DNA of 64,000 bases, from NCBI GenBank assembly GCA_963693285.1, contig OY848917.1, forward strand, positions 11,842,192 to 11,906,191, read 5' to 3'. Position numbers and translations under genes: made by a program. A model generated the notes under the pieces. It did not search any database. It had not been told where the DNA came from and worked only from the letters and a program-made list of their open reading frames with translations. The DNA comes from Xestospongia muta. Its lineage: Eukaryota > Porifera > Demospongiae > Haplosclerida > Petrosiidae. Below are positions 41,940 through 53,639 of the stretch, piece by piece; position 1 is the stretch's first letter, and the number at the start of each line of letters is the position of its first letter.

Positions 41940-42432
41940 CAGTAGTTATAAAGGTATTTTCCTTGCTTTTGGATAATGTAAGCTGTTTCAGAGCATGCAG
42001 ATTTTGGTATATAATGCAGTAAGCTCTGTTGTTTCTCGTTTCCCAGTGGAGCCATTTCTCCCACAGCTTATTATCAAACCAAGAAGGGTCAAAAAAGGAA
42101 CGTTACTCTGGTTTTTTTGGCCCAGTTTTCTTTTGGGGAGCGCATCTTTTGAGCAATGTTGATAAGGTTGCTTAATTAATAACTCCAAATTCAAGCAACT
42201 CACTTTGAGAGGTGGATGCTGGAAGATTAGCTTGATTCATAGGTTCTTCATCATTTTCTAGAATGGGATCATTAATTTTATTCAGTGGCATTATGTCCAT
42301 TTCTGAGTTGGTCTGTGTTGAATACTCACAATGAAGTTCGGTATCACTGTCTGAGCTATCACTAAAATTAATTAAACTGCTTCCATCGAGCCCATCATCA
42401 ATTCGTGGTCTTTTATGTTTATGAAATGCTTC
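41940..42432 (-). pseudogene. hAT transposase N-terminal fragment, right half
   Basis: This continues the fragment at 33965-34274 across element G. It shows the zinc-finger start, the seven-A run (plus 42112-42118) and the acidic N-terminal region (HKHKRPRIDDGLDGSS). At 42433 it joins the background repeat (GGATCACTAAGTATAGCTGG) directly, with no mariner copy between, unlike units 2 and 3. Confidence 0.75.
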
Positions 42433-44289
42433 TGGATCACTAAGTATAGCTGGACTGCTTTGGAATTTTCATCATAATTGTCTCAGCCTGGATCACTTAG
42501 TATAGCTGGACTGCTTCAGAATTTCCATCGCAGCTGCTTCCTGTAATTAATTGGTCGAATTCGTAATTGATGCAGTTTAATGATCTACTTGCTTCTTGTG
42601 TACTTCCGAGTGTACGTCACATTATTAATATTATTTCAGCATGGAAAACTGGTACGGCATTGTCGTACTACTTTAAAATGTGTTACGGCTCTCGCCGTAC
42701 CTGTTGTGCCGCCCCTGCAGGAGGATAATCAGGTCCTGAAGTTTTTTAAAACCCCTTCTCTTCCTCAGTCTATATCAAGCAAGCTGTTTTTTTTCTTCTT
42801 GCAAAAGACCATAAACGAGTCTAACAGCCTTTTCACATGATTTTTGGAAAACACAGACATTTTCAATAAAAAACCAGCTTGCTAGGAAAGAACTGTTTTT
42901 ACTAGGACAAACCATCTTGCTGTCTAATGTTTGGTATAATGAAGACGCCTCCTAAAAGGGATAATTTGGTTACAAACTTACAATATAAATATTCTATAAT
43001 AGAACTTATAAATATTTAACTAATCAAGAAAAGACTTATGATATGTTACAATGGCAACATACAAGTATTAGTACAAGTAGCATAGCACATGGCCCCATCT
43101 CTATTTAATAACTTACATGAGTGATGGCTACTTTTGTTTGTACAGTTTGTTTGTACAGTTTGTTTGTACTAAACAAGAAAAGACTCCTGATACATTACAA
43201 TGGCACTCATTCCAAAATGTGCTTCAATACTTAATACTGATAAGCACTCATCAGCATCTAATGTTAACTCCCCTTATCTTCTTCAAACAATAGTTAATAG
43301 TACATTGCAAAAAAATGTATACAGACTTATAAAATCATGAATGTTTAAAGTGTAAAATATCTGGTCTGAGCTGGTGTTGTGTATGATCCACTAGTCCTTT
43401 CAACTTTTTCATTAATTACCTTATCACAAAGAAAGTCATTACTAAACTCTATATATTTATGTCACCTTGCCAATTGTTCTAGTTGTGCAGTATCACTTTT
43501 TGCCACTTTGTCCATGTCTTTTATCTCATTGTTTACTATGAGAAATTTGTTATAAAGACATTTGGTTAGTAACATTAAAGTCAACCTTATAGGACAGATG
43601 TCCAAAATGCAATAAGTGATATTCATTTTTTCTGAAATGCTGACATTCTTATACCAGTGATTACTAACAGCCTTTGTTAGTAGATAGTTTGACCTTATTA
43701 CAAGCAACCATTGCTGCCTTAACCCAATATCCATCCCTTTTACGTGAAGCCTACTTAGGTGGTAAGCCATTTTCACAAATGAAGTTAATAAATAAAGTGA
43801 AGTTTAGTTTTATTTTAGATGAAGCAGCTATAACTACTGAAACTATTGTAACAGCACAAACTATTTACCGCCTTGTCAAATAGTTTATCAAACATCTGAT
43901 GATATTTTTAAAAACAGTCAAAGTACATGGAATTTAAATCAGTGCATGTAAAGTTACTTTATTGCCGAACTAGAAAAGGACTATTGAAATGTATTCTTCT
44001 GCATCTAAAGCCAATTTTTTTACTTCTCATTCAAAAGTTGCCAAATATTTCATCTAATACACTTGTCAGTTGTCACTACTAATCAATTTCTTCAATAATG
44101 TTGTTTTGAGAGTCCTTACAATAGCACCCAATATCTTGTGAAAAATTATCAAGATATAATGTGAAGTCAGAAAAAAATTTATGTGAAGAAAAGATATACT
44201 TAGTCAAAAATATAATGTGAAGAAAAAAATATTAGTCACAAGATAATGTGAACAAAAAGATAGATATTACTCACATTTATTTATGTTCA
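42433..44289. repeat. Background dispersed repeats in full order
   Basis: This is the longest uninterrupted run of the background family: the B module (42433-42890, with a short duplication of GGATCACTTAGTATAGCTGG), R3 (42895-43330), R4 (43555-43880), R5 (43985-44150) and R1 (44160-44289). It ends where element H is inserted, at TTTATGTTCA in R1. Minus-strand peptides such as WYKNVSISEKMN and KLSTNK-like stretches recur, but no intact gene is visible. Confidence 0.55.
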
Positions 44290-44547
44290 TGTAATGCAAC
44301 GACTGTATCAACAGAGAGTTCAGTGTTCTCAACTTTGACTTAACACACACAAAGCACATAGCGAAATACAGAACTTAAATAGAGTTTACAAACAAAGAAC
44401 AATATAAAAGAACAATAAACAAGAGCAATGTAACCAGACAAAAAAGAAGTATAATATGATAAGGTCTAATTAACACATTAACACTAATTAACAGGTCAGT
44501 CTGTATAACAGTAAACATAGGTAAGGTCTTAAGTGAACTGCATTACA
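44290..44547 (-). repeat. 3' LTR of element H
   Basis: 258 bp with 8 bp inverted ends TGTAATGC/GCATTACA. The central part (about 44339-44440) matches 49005-49108, the surviving piece of the 5' LTR. Confidence 0.85.
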
Positions 44548-44586
44548 TTACCCCCTCCTTTGAAAGAACGAGTCCCTACTTCTGTA

Positions 44587-46016
44587 TTAATATGAGATCA
44601 CAGTACCATAACGATCAGGAGGGTACCTGGTCTTTGTAGGGTAGCGTTGTGTAGGTGTTTCAGTGTGGTCTATGTCATCATCAACCAATTCCAAACAATC
44701 ACCGATGTTAGATGTCACTGTTGGTTGAATTGACTTGTCAGGTCTACTTATGATGTCTGGAAAACAAGTACCAGGATGGGATAGTTTCAACCTGTCAAAA
44801 TGAACAACCATTCGTTTTTTCTCAATATTATGATGTTGAATTCGGTAAGTGACATCAGACAATTTCTTGATGATCATGTATGGTCCTAACCATGGATGAT
44901 GTAATTTCTTAGACTTGCCTTTGGCAACTACTGGTGAGTAAAGCCAAACCAAATCTCTAACTGAATATGGCTTTCCATGAATTTTCCGATTGTAATATTC
45001 TTTCTGTCTTTCATGCTGTCCCTTTAGCTTCTCTCTAACATGCTGATAGGCTGTAGAGATGGTCCTCTGTAATTCAGCAATATATTCATTTGTTGTAGTC
45101 TGTGCTTGCTGGAACCCATACATAAGATCAATTGGTTACTTTGCCTTTCGTCCAAACATTAAAAAGAATGGAGAATAGCCAGATGACTGAATACTAGTAT
45201 TATAAGCCATACAAACCTTTGGAAGCTGCATTTCCCAATCAAAGGGATGGTCCTTAGTCGACGTGGCTAGCATATTGAGCAATGACCGGTTGAAACGCTT
45301 CACTAGTCCATCACATTATGGGTGGTATGGTGTTGTCCTTGTTTTGTGAATGTTAAGTAACTTGCAAACTTCAGTCAACAGCTCTGACTCAAACTGTCTC
45401 CCTTGATCAGAATGCAACTGCTCCGGTGGAGAAAATCAACAAAATAGCTCATTTACTAGCTTCTCTGCTACTGTTTTAGCTTCCTGGTTGGGAATGGCAT
45501 AGGCTTCCATCCATTTTGTGAAGTAGTCTCCGGCTACTAATATGTATCTGTTGCCACCATCACTTTCTGGTCCACAGCTACTACTTGCATAGGGTATCCA
45601 GACTTAATTGTTTGAAGTGGTGCTCGATGCTTCATTCCTGTAAACTTCCTTGTGGCACAAGTAGGACACGTATTATACCACTCTCTTACATCATTCCAAT
45701 GACCGGGCCAGTAAAATCTCTCTTTTAAACGACTAAGAGTCTTTTCCTCTCCTAAATGTCCACTTAGTTCTCCTCCATGTAATTCGTTCAATACTTCCTT
45801 CTGTAACTTCTCAGGAACTACCAACTGTAAATGGAATAAAGTTCCATCTTGACTTTCGAATTTTCTAAATAGCAACTTTTCATTTAACACCAATTGGTCC
45901 CATAGTTGAAGCAATCTACGACTTTTTGGATTGTCATTTACTGACTGGTTGGATGGTCTTTTTCCAAGTTCTTTGGCTCTCAGTATTACTCCCACATCTG
46001 GATCATCCAATTGCAA
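44587..46016 (-). pseudogene. Integrase of element H, catalytic glutamate changed
   Basis: The zinc region (ELHGGELSGHLGEEKTLSRL, CPTCATRKFTG) is followed by MQVVAVDQKV with the first D and a small deletion. The core continues with a HSDQGRQFESELL segment and a HPxCDGLVKRFN segment near 45300. There the expected E of DGLVER is a lysine codon and a TAA interrupts the motif. The C-terminal frame (45123-44587) is intact: RQKEYYNRKIHGKPYSVRDL, VVHFDRLKLSHPG and a Pro-rich tail. The integrase could not be active. Confidence 0.85.
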
Positions 46017-46139
46017 TTACATAACTCTGCAGTAGTTCTGTCACCAACCAGCTGTACTGTCCCAATTGTTTGAATTGATTCAATTACTGAGTGATCATGG
46101 CTCTCTCATCCACACTGTTGACAAGGCATTCTTGATAGT

Positions 46140-46500
46140 GCATCAGCGTTACTATGTTTTTCCTTGTCTATGGATGACCTTGAAGTTATATTCTTGCAAC
46201 CTCTCCAGCCAACGGGCTAGTTGTCCTTCTGGTTCTCTGAAATTTGTCAGCCAGGTAAGTGACCCATGATCAGTCCTTAATATAAACTCTTTACCTAAGA
46301 AATAAGGGCGGAAAAGATGAATGAAATGAACAACAGCTAACAATTCTCTCCTGGTTACACAGTACCATTTCTCATGTTTGCCTAGTAATCGACTGGCATA
46401 TGCAATAACTTTCTCACTTCCGTCCTCTGCATCTGAGATAGGACAGCACCAATCCCGGTATTACTAGCATCAGTGTCTAGAACGAAAGTTCGGTTGAAGT
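46140..46500 (-). pseudogene. RNase H of element H
   Basis: A frame (46343-46152) gives MLAVVHFIHLFRPYFLGKEF, ILRTDHGSLTWLTNFREPEG and RWLERLQEYNFKVIHRQGK, the RNase H C-terminal half. The N-terminal half ([13 protein letters not shown], near 46450) is in another frame. The tail leads to the integrase as usual. Confidence 0.75.
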
Positions 46501-47273
46501 TAGGAAATGCCAGTACAGGGGATGAGGTCAGCTTTTCCTTTAGTTGTAAAAAACGACCGTTTACATTCTCTTGTCCAATTGAAAGCAGCAGATCTCTCTG
46601 CTAACTTGTGCAAAGGTTTGGCGATAGTTGCAAAATCTTTGATGAATCTTCGGTAATACCCAGCAAGAAGACCTATAAATTGTTGAACTTCCTTCTTAAA
46701 GAAAGGAGTTGGCCAATTTGTTACCTTCTCTGTTTTTGATGGATCAGTAGCAATTCCATTTTTGGAGACTATGTGCCCAAGATACCGGACTTCTTGTTTG
46801 AATGTAGCTGGAGCATTACACAACCCAAAATGAAATGGCATTACTTTAAACTCAAAAAGTTCCTCGTGAGTGCAAAAAGCTGTCTTTTCTCGATCCTCTT
46901 TGTTCACTTCTACCTGCCAATATCCACTAATTAGATCCAATGTGCTAAACCACTTTGATCCTGACAAGGTATCCAACGTATTATCAATGCGAGGTATTGG
47001 ATAGGCATCTTTTCGAGTGACAGCATTGAGCTTCCTGTAGTCAACACACATTCGCATACTTCCATTTTTCTTTCGGACCAGAACAATTGGCGATGCCCAT
47101 GGGCTATTTGATGGCTGTATGATGTCATCTTGAAGCATTCCTTGTAACAACTTTTGTACCTCCTCCCTTCTGTATACTGGCATATGCCATGGAGCTTGTC
47201 GGATTGGTGGAGCATTTCCAACAGATATGGAGTGTTTCAATACTTTCGTTCGTCCAACATCTTGTTTAGACAT
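46500..47273 (-). pseudogene. RT of element H, in-frame deletion of the YxDD region
   Basis: The 257-codon frame runs through WASPIVLVRKKNGSMRMCVD, STLDLISGYWQVEVN and FHFGLCNAPATF, and then straight into KQEVRYLGHIVSKNG, a segment that normally lies some 60 residues later. The block carrying the catalytic YxDD box is deleted with no frame loss, so the frame looks intact but encodes a dead polymerase. The thumb and connection continue (TNWPTPFFKKEVQQFIGLLA). Confidence 0.9.
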
Positions 47274-48149
47274 AGCAAATACATCATTGTAGGCAATAAG
47301 TAGAGATAAAAGGTCTTCTTTTGTTCTTCACTCAGATCCTCTCCACACCTTTCAACGATACCCCATAGCATTTGCTTTTTGTCTTCTGGGAGATCTTCTA
47401 ATTGAATAGCTGAAATTTCTGTTGCTGATTCATCAGTTTGCTCCTGCAATGGCTCCAGAGTAGCTATTCGAGTATTCTTATGTACTGTAGCTAATTCCGA
47501 GTGAGGGTTCAATAGGCGAACTGGAACGCGCTGTGAAGAAGGGCATACCAGAGCATTGGCTACCTGTACTGAAAGTCCCTTTGAGCTCTTTCCTTCAAGT
47601 AGCCAGGTGCCAGTGTTTCCACCACTTTCGACTTTTGCCATGACTTCAATTTCACTCATGGGGGGAACCTGAATGGATGTATCCAGCGTCACATCGACTT
47701 GAGCAACTTCTGTTACATTACAAAATGGAATGGACATTCTCACTCTTGGGAAATAAAGACACTTCTTTGCGATGTCAATAGTGCAGTCATTTTCTTCCAA
47801 GAAATCCATTCCAATGATTGCCTCAGTGGTAAGAGAATCAACTATTATTATCCTCATGTGAAACGTATCTTTTTCTAATTTGACAGAAATGTTGGCATAC
47901 CCATGGACATGAAGTGGCGTTCCCTTGACTCCAACAAGTCGTGGCCCAGTCCAAGGTATCAACTGAAGGTTGTACTACCTCCCAGATATCTCTTCTAATC
48001 AGAGTAACAGCTGAGCCAGTGTCTAAATTAAAAGAAACAGGTAAGTTATAAATGGTTGCAGTAATTTTATAAGTTGAAGTTGAAATAATTGGAGATACTT
48101 GTATGTACTGTTGAGTCTCTTGGTGGTAACCCTTGCTAGTTCGACTCAC
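47237..48149 (-). pseudogene. Protease and linker of element H
   Basis: The first frame (48149-47838) carries LPVSFNLDTGSAVTLIRRDI with the active-site DTG. After a frameshift near 47950 the second frame (47962-47237) gives GVKGTPLHVHGYANISVKLE, TTEAIIGMDFLEENDCTID (second protease motif) and a linker toward RT (SVGNAPPIRQAPWHMP in the overlapping next frame). Confidence 0.85.
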
Positions 48150-48970
48150 AGCTGCAAGCGTGTCTCGTTTCCCTGCTGGCTACTAGGTCGTCGAACTGCA
48201 CACTCCCGAGCATAATGACCTTTCCTTCCGCACTTTCTACAAATTACTTTCGTTGAAGGTAGAGACCGTTTTTGCTCCTGGGTGGGAGGGGCTCGTCTTG
48301 TATTACAATCTCTGCTGCTACTACCGAACGACAGATTTTGTTCGAGTTTCTCTACTCTCTCCATCATCTGCTTAATCATGGACATAATGGCATCGGAGGA
48401 GTTTTTTGTAATTGATGACACGGGGTTATCATGTTGTTTTATCTGTGCCACTCGAGCCGCTTTAGGTCGGGCAAATGACTCCATCTCGAGAGTAGCAGCT
48501 ACTGCCTCGTCTAACTTCCGTGGGCGCGATTGCTTGACACTAAAAGCAACCTGTGGATTATCTAGTTGATTTAGGAAGTGATTCATTGCTAGTAGATCTT
48601 TAGCGTCTTCTTGCAAGTCAGGGAAAGCTTTATCGACCAAGATCTTGAGGTCTTCAGCATAATCGGCCCAACCCTCTGTCTTTTGCTTCTTTAGGGTCTG
48701 GAACTCTGCCTGGTACAATTCTCGTTTGCATTTTGGTTCGAATCTTTCTTGAAAAGCCGTCTTAGATTCTTCATAACTAGCTCTCGCTTCTTCTGTGAAC
48801 TTTTGATATGCAGTTTGAGCTCTCTTGGTTAGTCTGGCTCTCAGCCAGAGGAGCTTGGTTGCATCATCCCAAGCATTGACTGCAGCAACATTCTCAAAAT
48901 GAGCAATCCACTGATCCCAACTGCCTTCTCCTGTGAAAGGCTCCGGTAGGACTAATTGTTGAGCTGCCAT
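48146..48970 (-). CDS. Gag of element H, intact frame
   Basis: A complete 274-codon frame starts MAAQQLVLPEPFTGEGSWDQ. The capsid region shows WIAHFENVAAVNAWDDATKL, ERFEPKCKRELYQAEF and LAMNHFLNQLDNPQVAF. A single CCHC knuckle (CRKCGRKGHYARECAV) is near the C-terminus. It overlaps the protease frame by 4 bases, so translation of pol probably needs a frameshift. The gag start is 20-30 bases inside the LTR remnant. This is one of the few undamaged retroelement frames in the window. Confidence 0.88.
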   Translation of the reverse strand: MAAQQLVLPEPFTGEGSWDQWIAHFENVAAVNAWDDATKLLWLRARLTKRAQTAYQKFTEEARASYEESKTAFQERFEPKCKRELYQAEFQTLKKQKTEGWADYAEDLKILVDKAFPDLQEDAKDLLAMNHFLNQLDNPQVAFSVKQSRPRKLDEAVAATLEMESFARPKAARVAQIKQHDNPVSSITKNSSDAIMSMIKQMMERVEKLEQNLSFGSSSRDCNTRRAPPTQEQKRSLPSTKVICRKCGRKGHYARECAVRRPSSQQGNETRLQL

Positions 48971-49108
48971 AATTCCAGAAGTAGACTAACTGAGAATCCT
49001 ACTTAACACACACACACAGCACATAGCAAAATACAGAACTTAAATAAAGTTTACAAACAAAGAACAATATAAAAGAACAATAAACAAGAGCAATGTAACC
49101 AGACAACA

Positions 49109-49654
49109 AATTCAGCTTGCAAACCAGCATTTTATATATAAAATTTGGCTCTCTAGTGCTACGAGAAAGTTGCAAACTAAACACCTCCGTACATTTTCAA
49201 TGGGATACCTTCATCATACTTCAAATTCAACACATTCGAGGATTTTAACAAACAACAATTTTCGCCTTGAGAAGTCAGCTGTATGTCATGTGGCAATTCA
49301 AAATTACATTTCTAATTATATGAACAGATGTTCTATTATTATAAAAATAATAATCAGGTATTGTCTTTTGTGAATTTTGGGCAGCTATAAAGCCACCGTG
49401 GTTTTGAAAAAACCTTTTTACAAAGAAGGAAAACCAGTGTCGACTTTCTCTTCTCGAATCCTCTTGATGCTGGCACGTGAAAGTCCTGTACCATCAGCTT
49501 TTCTTTTAAGAGGTCCTTGAGTACATTTACACCTGCTTAGTTCCTCAAAATAGTCATACACATTCGCAACAACCTCCTTTGTTTGAGACTTCAGTCTCTT
49601 TCCTGTTGGCATCTTCACTAACACGAGAGAAAACGTGGTCTGTTCGCATGACAT
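49109..49654 (-). mobile_element. Deleted mariner-like copy without termini
   Basis: The transposon 3' flank (49109-49430, with AAATTTGGCTCTCTAGTGCT) is joined to the N-terminal transposase exon (49440-49615, MPTGKRLKSQTKEVVANVYD, GLSRASIKRIREEK). Catalytic exons are deleted. The left end is cut at the LTR remnant of element H and the right end at a background repeat. Confidence 0.75.
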
Positions 49655-51189
49655 AATAATAACTACCTGAGTGTTTGCTACTTTTGTTAGTATGTTTTGT
49701 TTAATATGTTCCAATTTTTAAGGCCAAATTGGCCATTGGTGACAATGAGGACAGAACAATATGTGCAATTATTGTGTATAACACCTGAGCATCACTAGTT
49801 CCCTGCACCCCTACAATCCAGGACAGGTAACTAACAGGTACGTCAAAAGTGTATGAGCGCAAGACAGATTTTAGTCACAGAACTCACTCCAGGCTGTCCA
49901 GACACCTGAATTGCAACTAAAGAGGGAAACTGTGGCAGTAATTCAGCTAGCATTCCTTATCTTTAGATTTAGATAAGCCTTCCATCAGAGAAGTGCTATC
50001 TGTAAACAAAATTTAAAATGGCCACTTCCAATGAACAAGCAATCACTCGGCTGCTAAACAGTGGCAGAATGCCACAAAACAACGATGAGGGCCTTCTTAG
50101 CCTTATTGAAGACTACTTATAACAGCAGCAATATCAGGGTCTGAATTTTTGGAATCACTTTTTTCATGGAAATAGATAGCTTTGAGTCTGTTCTTATAAC
50201 AGTAGCATTATCAGGGTCTGAAGTTTTGGAATCACTTTTTTCATATCCACGAGGATAGTCAGGCCCTGAATTTTTTTTGAGACCCTTTCTCTTCCTCAGT
50301 CTATATTGAGCAAGTTTGTTTCTTTTCTCCTTCCAAAAGGACCACATGCTAGAAAAGATCTGTTTTTGCTAGGACATACCATGTCTTTTAAATTGTATGT
50401 TTGGTATAATGAAAACACCTCCTAACAAGAGATAACTTGGTTACAATCTTACAATATAAATATTCTATAAAAGTACTTATAAGTATTTAACTAATCAAGA
50501 AAGACTCCTGACACGTTACAATGGCAAGATGCAAGTTAGCAAGTATTAGTACAAGTAGCATTGCACATGGCCCTATCTCTATTTAATAACTTACCTGAGT
50601 GTTTGCTACTTTTGTTTGTACAGTTTGTTTGTACTAAACAAGAAAGGACTCCTGATACGTTACAATGGCACTCATTCCAAATTGTGCTTTCATACTTGAT
50701 ACTGATAAGCACTCATCAGCATCTAATGTCAACTCCTTATTTTCTTCAAACAAAAAGTCCATAGTACACTGCAAAAAAATGCTGATATACAGACTTATAA
50801 AAAGAAAAAAGATTAAAGAGTAAAATACCTGGTCTGAGCTGGTGTTATGGATTATCCACTAGTCCTTTTAACTTTTTCATTATTTACCTTATTACAAAGA
50901 AAGTCATTACTAAACTTTATATATTTGTGTCACTTTTGCCACTTTGTCCATGTCTTTTATCTCATTATGTTTACTATGAGAAATTTGTTATAAACACATT
51001 TGGTTAGTAACATTAAAGTCAACATTGTAGGACAGATGTCCAAAATGCAATAAGTGCATTTTTTCTCAAATGCCGACATTCTTATACCAGTGATTACTAA
51101 CTGCCTTTTGTTAGTTTATAGTTTAACTTTATTACAAGCAACCATTACTGCCTCAGAGTTTGAAATATGGTTTAATATTTGCGTGGCCC
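49655..51189. repeat. Background repeats with a unique insert
   Basis: R3-like sequence (49655-49730) is followed by about 370 bp without a copy in this window (49740-50110), two R2 units (50110-50245), a B-like piece (50260-50340), R3 (50370-50800) and R4 (50990-51150). No gene is supported other than the short frame at 50018. Confidence 0.5.
50018..50122 (+). other. Short plus-strand frame, possible first exon remnant
   Basis: A 34-codon frame in a good initiation context (AAAATGG) reads MATSNEQAITRLLNSGRMPQ then NNDEGLLSLIEDYL. The last residues meet the R2 repeat, so it is probably truncated there. The compact amphipathic composition looks protein-like, but I do not recognise a family. 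Confidence 0.3.
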
Positions 51190-52322
51190 CAGTGGGCTAG
51201 CACTTCTGTTTTTGAGTGGTCTGGCCATGCTTGTTACCATTGAAATGTCAAAATACTGAAAAACAGTTGTACATCATTATAATCCGAAAGAGATATACAG
51301 GCACAATAACAACACGTCACATAATAAAACATAAACTATTATAGTTTTGTGCCAAAGAAACAACAATTACATGAGATTGGTTTTACAACACTGAACAATT
51401 TGTAATAATAACAACGTCAAGCATCCAAGGATCCAGAGAGAGGTGAAATAGGCTATAAGATGGCTAGTCCTCGTCATCTGTTTCAGAACTGTTCATCAGG
51501 TCATCCCAGTCATGCAGTACATCCTCTGGCTCACTATCGATCTATTCAGGGTCAGTGGCCTGGGAAGTTGATGGCCGCGTACTGCAATGGTTCTTGTACT
51601 GTTTCCTGGCCTTTTAGGAAGGTCTTCTTGTCTTTGCTGACCACCAGTAATCGATGCTGGGGTTGGGATCAAACATCTCCAAAGGAACCTTCTATGAATT
51701 GAACAAAAGCAAGTCATCAAGGACTCATTTGTGAGTAGAGAGCGCTTGTCCACTTTGATCGTCCCAACAATGGAAAATACTCGCTCCGGCTTCCCATTTG
51801 ATGCTGGCAAAGAGAATAGTAGCTCAGCCAGAGTCAAGACATTTGCCCAATCAGCAGAATTTGGAGCATGAAAGAGCTTCCACCAAACAGAATGGTACGT
51901 AAGCACAGAGAGGGAAATGTATTGCGTGGCATAGACACCATTTCACGGAATTCTGTCACAATCTCATCTGTGTTTGCCTGTGCACCTTGTAAAGGGATGG
52001 CAAACCTTTTCACCAGCCAGTTAATGGCTGCCATGTCGTTGTCTTCTTTCAAAGCTTTCTCCCACCCATGGGTGCTAAGTATGAAGATGATGTCACATGC
52101 AAGATCAAGATCAGACCACAACAGGCGAGATTTGGTGCACTGACCCACCTGACTGCAGTAGTCTTCATACTGAGATGTATAACACCTCACTGCCTCTAAA
52201 AAGTTCTTTATCTCCTGGCACTGGTATACTCTGTTGCCTTTTTCCTGTCAAAGCACAAGCCCTCTTTGAGGTCAGAAATAATGTCTTCAAGCTCCCTAAA
52301 TTGTTTCGAGACTCCTTGCAAT
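51190..52322 (-). pseudogene. hAT transposase C-terminal gene with dimerisation domain and 3' end
   Basis: Minus-strand frames give a catalytic-region end (YQCQEIKNFLEAVRCYTSQY, LLWSDLDLACDIIFILSTHG) and, after a one-base shift near 51935, the hAT dimerisation region (YHSVWWKLFHAPNSADWANV, LTLAELLFSLPASNGKPERV, KVDKRSLLTNESL). An acidic end (DDLMNSSETDDED) stops near 51462. The 3' flank ends with CAGTGGGCTAGC at 51190, which fits a hAT terminus. The N-terminal side is cut at 52322 by an R1 repeat. It is a different hAT family from the ZMYM1-like fragments. Confidence 0.75.
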
Positions 52323-52394
52323 AACACTTAGTATCTTGTGAGGCATTATTAAGATATAACGTGAAGTCAGAAAAAACATAATGTCAAAAAAAAG
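52323..52394. repeat. R1 module fragment
   Basis: A short piece of the R1 background module (ACTTAGTATCTTGTGAGGCA onward) lies between the hAT gene and element I. Confidence 0.5.
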
Positions 52395-52639
52395 TGTGAT
52401 GTCCTGATTACTTTTATTACACTGACCAAAATTATCATGAACAACTAACAAAGAGGTAAACTTAAATATATGTAGAACAATTGAGGCTAATTTACACATT
52501 AACAAAAGGTATACAAGAGAAAGGACACGTAACAATAACAAAGAATAAATGTGCTAATAAGGAGAAATTAACAAAACCATAATTGTATAATCCTAAATTT
52601 ACACTAGTTAACACATCTAAAGTTAGTTTACCACATTCC

Positions 52640-53441
52640 TCCACCCAAAAGAATAGCCAATACCAGGTATGAATCTTTTTGGTGAATGGCGAATTCAGGT
52701 CAAACAATTAAGTTATACTGGTTGTGTTGTCATAGGTACTTGATGAGTTTCTATTACATCTGGACATTTAACTCCTGTTTTCGTTGGGTGAATTGGCATA
52801 AATCGTCAGCGCTTGAGTTTGTCCACCCTTTTTGTATACAATTTCGTACCCGAGCTGATATGGGGTCTTTATCTGTCCAAGACTTCATTTGTGGGGAGGC
52901 GGTAGAACAGCTAGTATTTTGTTTTCAGCTGTTATGACATGCCCAAGGTATTCAACTCTTGAGAGCATAAAGGTGCACTTGTCTCTCTTTAGCCGCATTC
53001 CCTATGCCACTAGTCGACTGTTTGCAGGTCCAATGTTTGCAGGTGCTCTTCCTCTGATACACCTGTGGACTTTGTGGATCAACATGGAGTTGCTTGCATA
53101 CTTTGGACTCGACCTAATTCATTCTTGAACAGCACATTGTGACGATTTAAATTATCCTCTAATTTTAAGGCTTTAGGTTGTAAATAGTTTAAATGCAGTT
53201 TCTCCCAGTCAAGTTTTATCTTGAGTAACCAATCTCTTCCGAGGAGACTTGGTCCAGATCCTTTTATAGCCCCTTTTATAGATAATTCTTTACTTGTATA
53301 AGTTTTCAAATTGGTACTGGATGGTACGATAGGTGGAGCTTGGCCTTTTTTCCAGTAATTACGATATGCAGACTCACTGATTATTGAGACCGAGGCTCCA
53401 GTGTCTACTTCCATGGTGATGGCTGCACCATTAATGTTCAC
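52640..53441 (-). pseudogene. Protease and RT remnant of element I
   Basis: The protease (53441-53079) shows MEVDTGASVSIISESAYRNY, LKTYTSKELSIKG and PSLLGRDWLLKIKLDWEKL. The sequence then jumps from the protease-RT linker to VSEEEHLQTLD, which lies just after the YxDD box. A thumb segment follows (MRLKRDKCTFMLSRVEYLGH, about 52950-53010). The RT fingers and catalytic box are deleted, and so is everything from the RT connection to the polypurine tract. Confidence 0.8.
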
Positions 53442-53639
53442 GGACTTGAATGGATTTTACACGGTTTCTATTCATGTTAAACAATGTATTCGTCGATTTG
53501 CTGGGGGAATGGTCAGCATCAGTGATTTGATGCGCTCCTTTTGAAGTTTCTCTCAGATTCTTCCTACGTGTACTGTGTGAACCTTTATTAGGGTTCTTTT
53601 GTATAGAACCCTGTTTAGCACGACAAGCCCTTGCAATGT

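Larger units (their letters stand above)
44290..49108 (-). mobile_element. Ty3/gypsy element H (RT-RH-IN order), 5' LTR truncated
   Basis: The minus-strand order is gag (48970-48146), protease, RT (47273-46500), RNase H, integrase (46016-44587), then the 3' LTR (44290-44547, TGTAATGC to GCATTACA). A purine tract (AAAGGAGGGGG) abuts that LTR. Of the 5' LTR only about 48993-49108 remains; it stops at ACCAGACAA where a mariner fragment starts. The gag is of a different type from elements E, G, I and J. Confidence 0.88.

Noticed and set aside
48282..48569. A 95-codon plus-strand frame
   Set aside because: It is the shadow of the intact gag of element H on the other strand.
52686..53128. Overlapping plus-strand frames of about 80 codons
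   Set aside because: They are antisense to the RT thumb remnant and the purine-tract region of element I.
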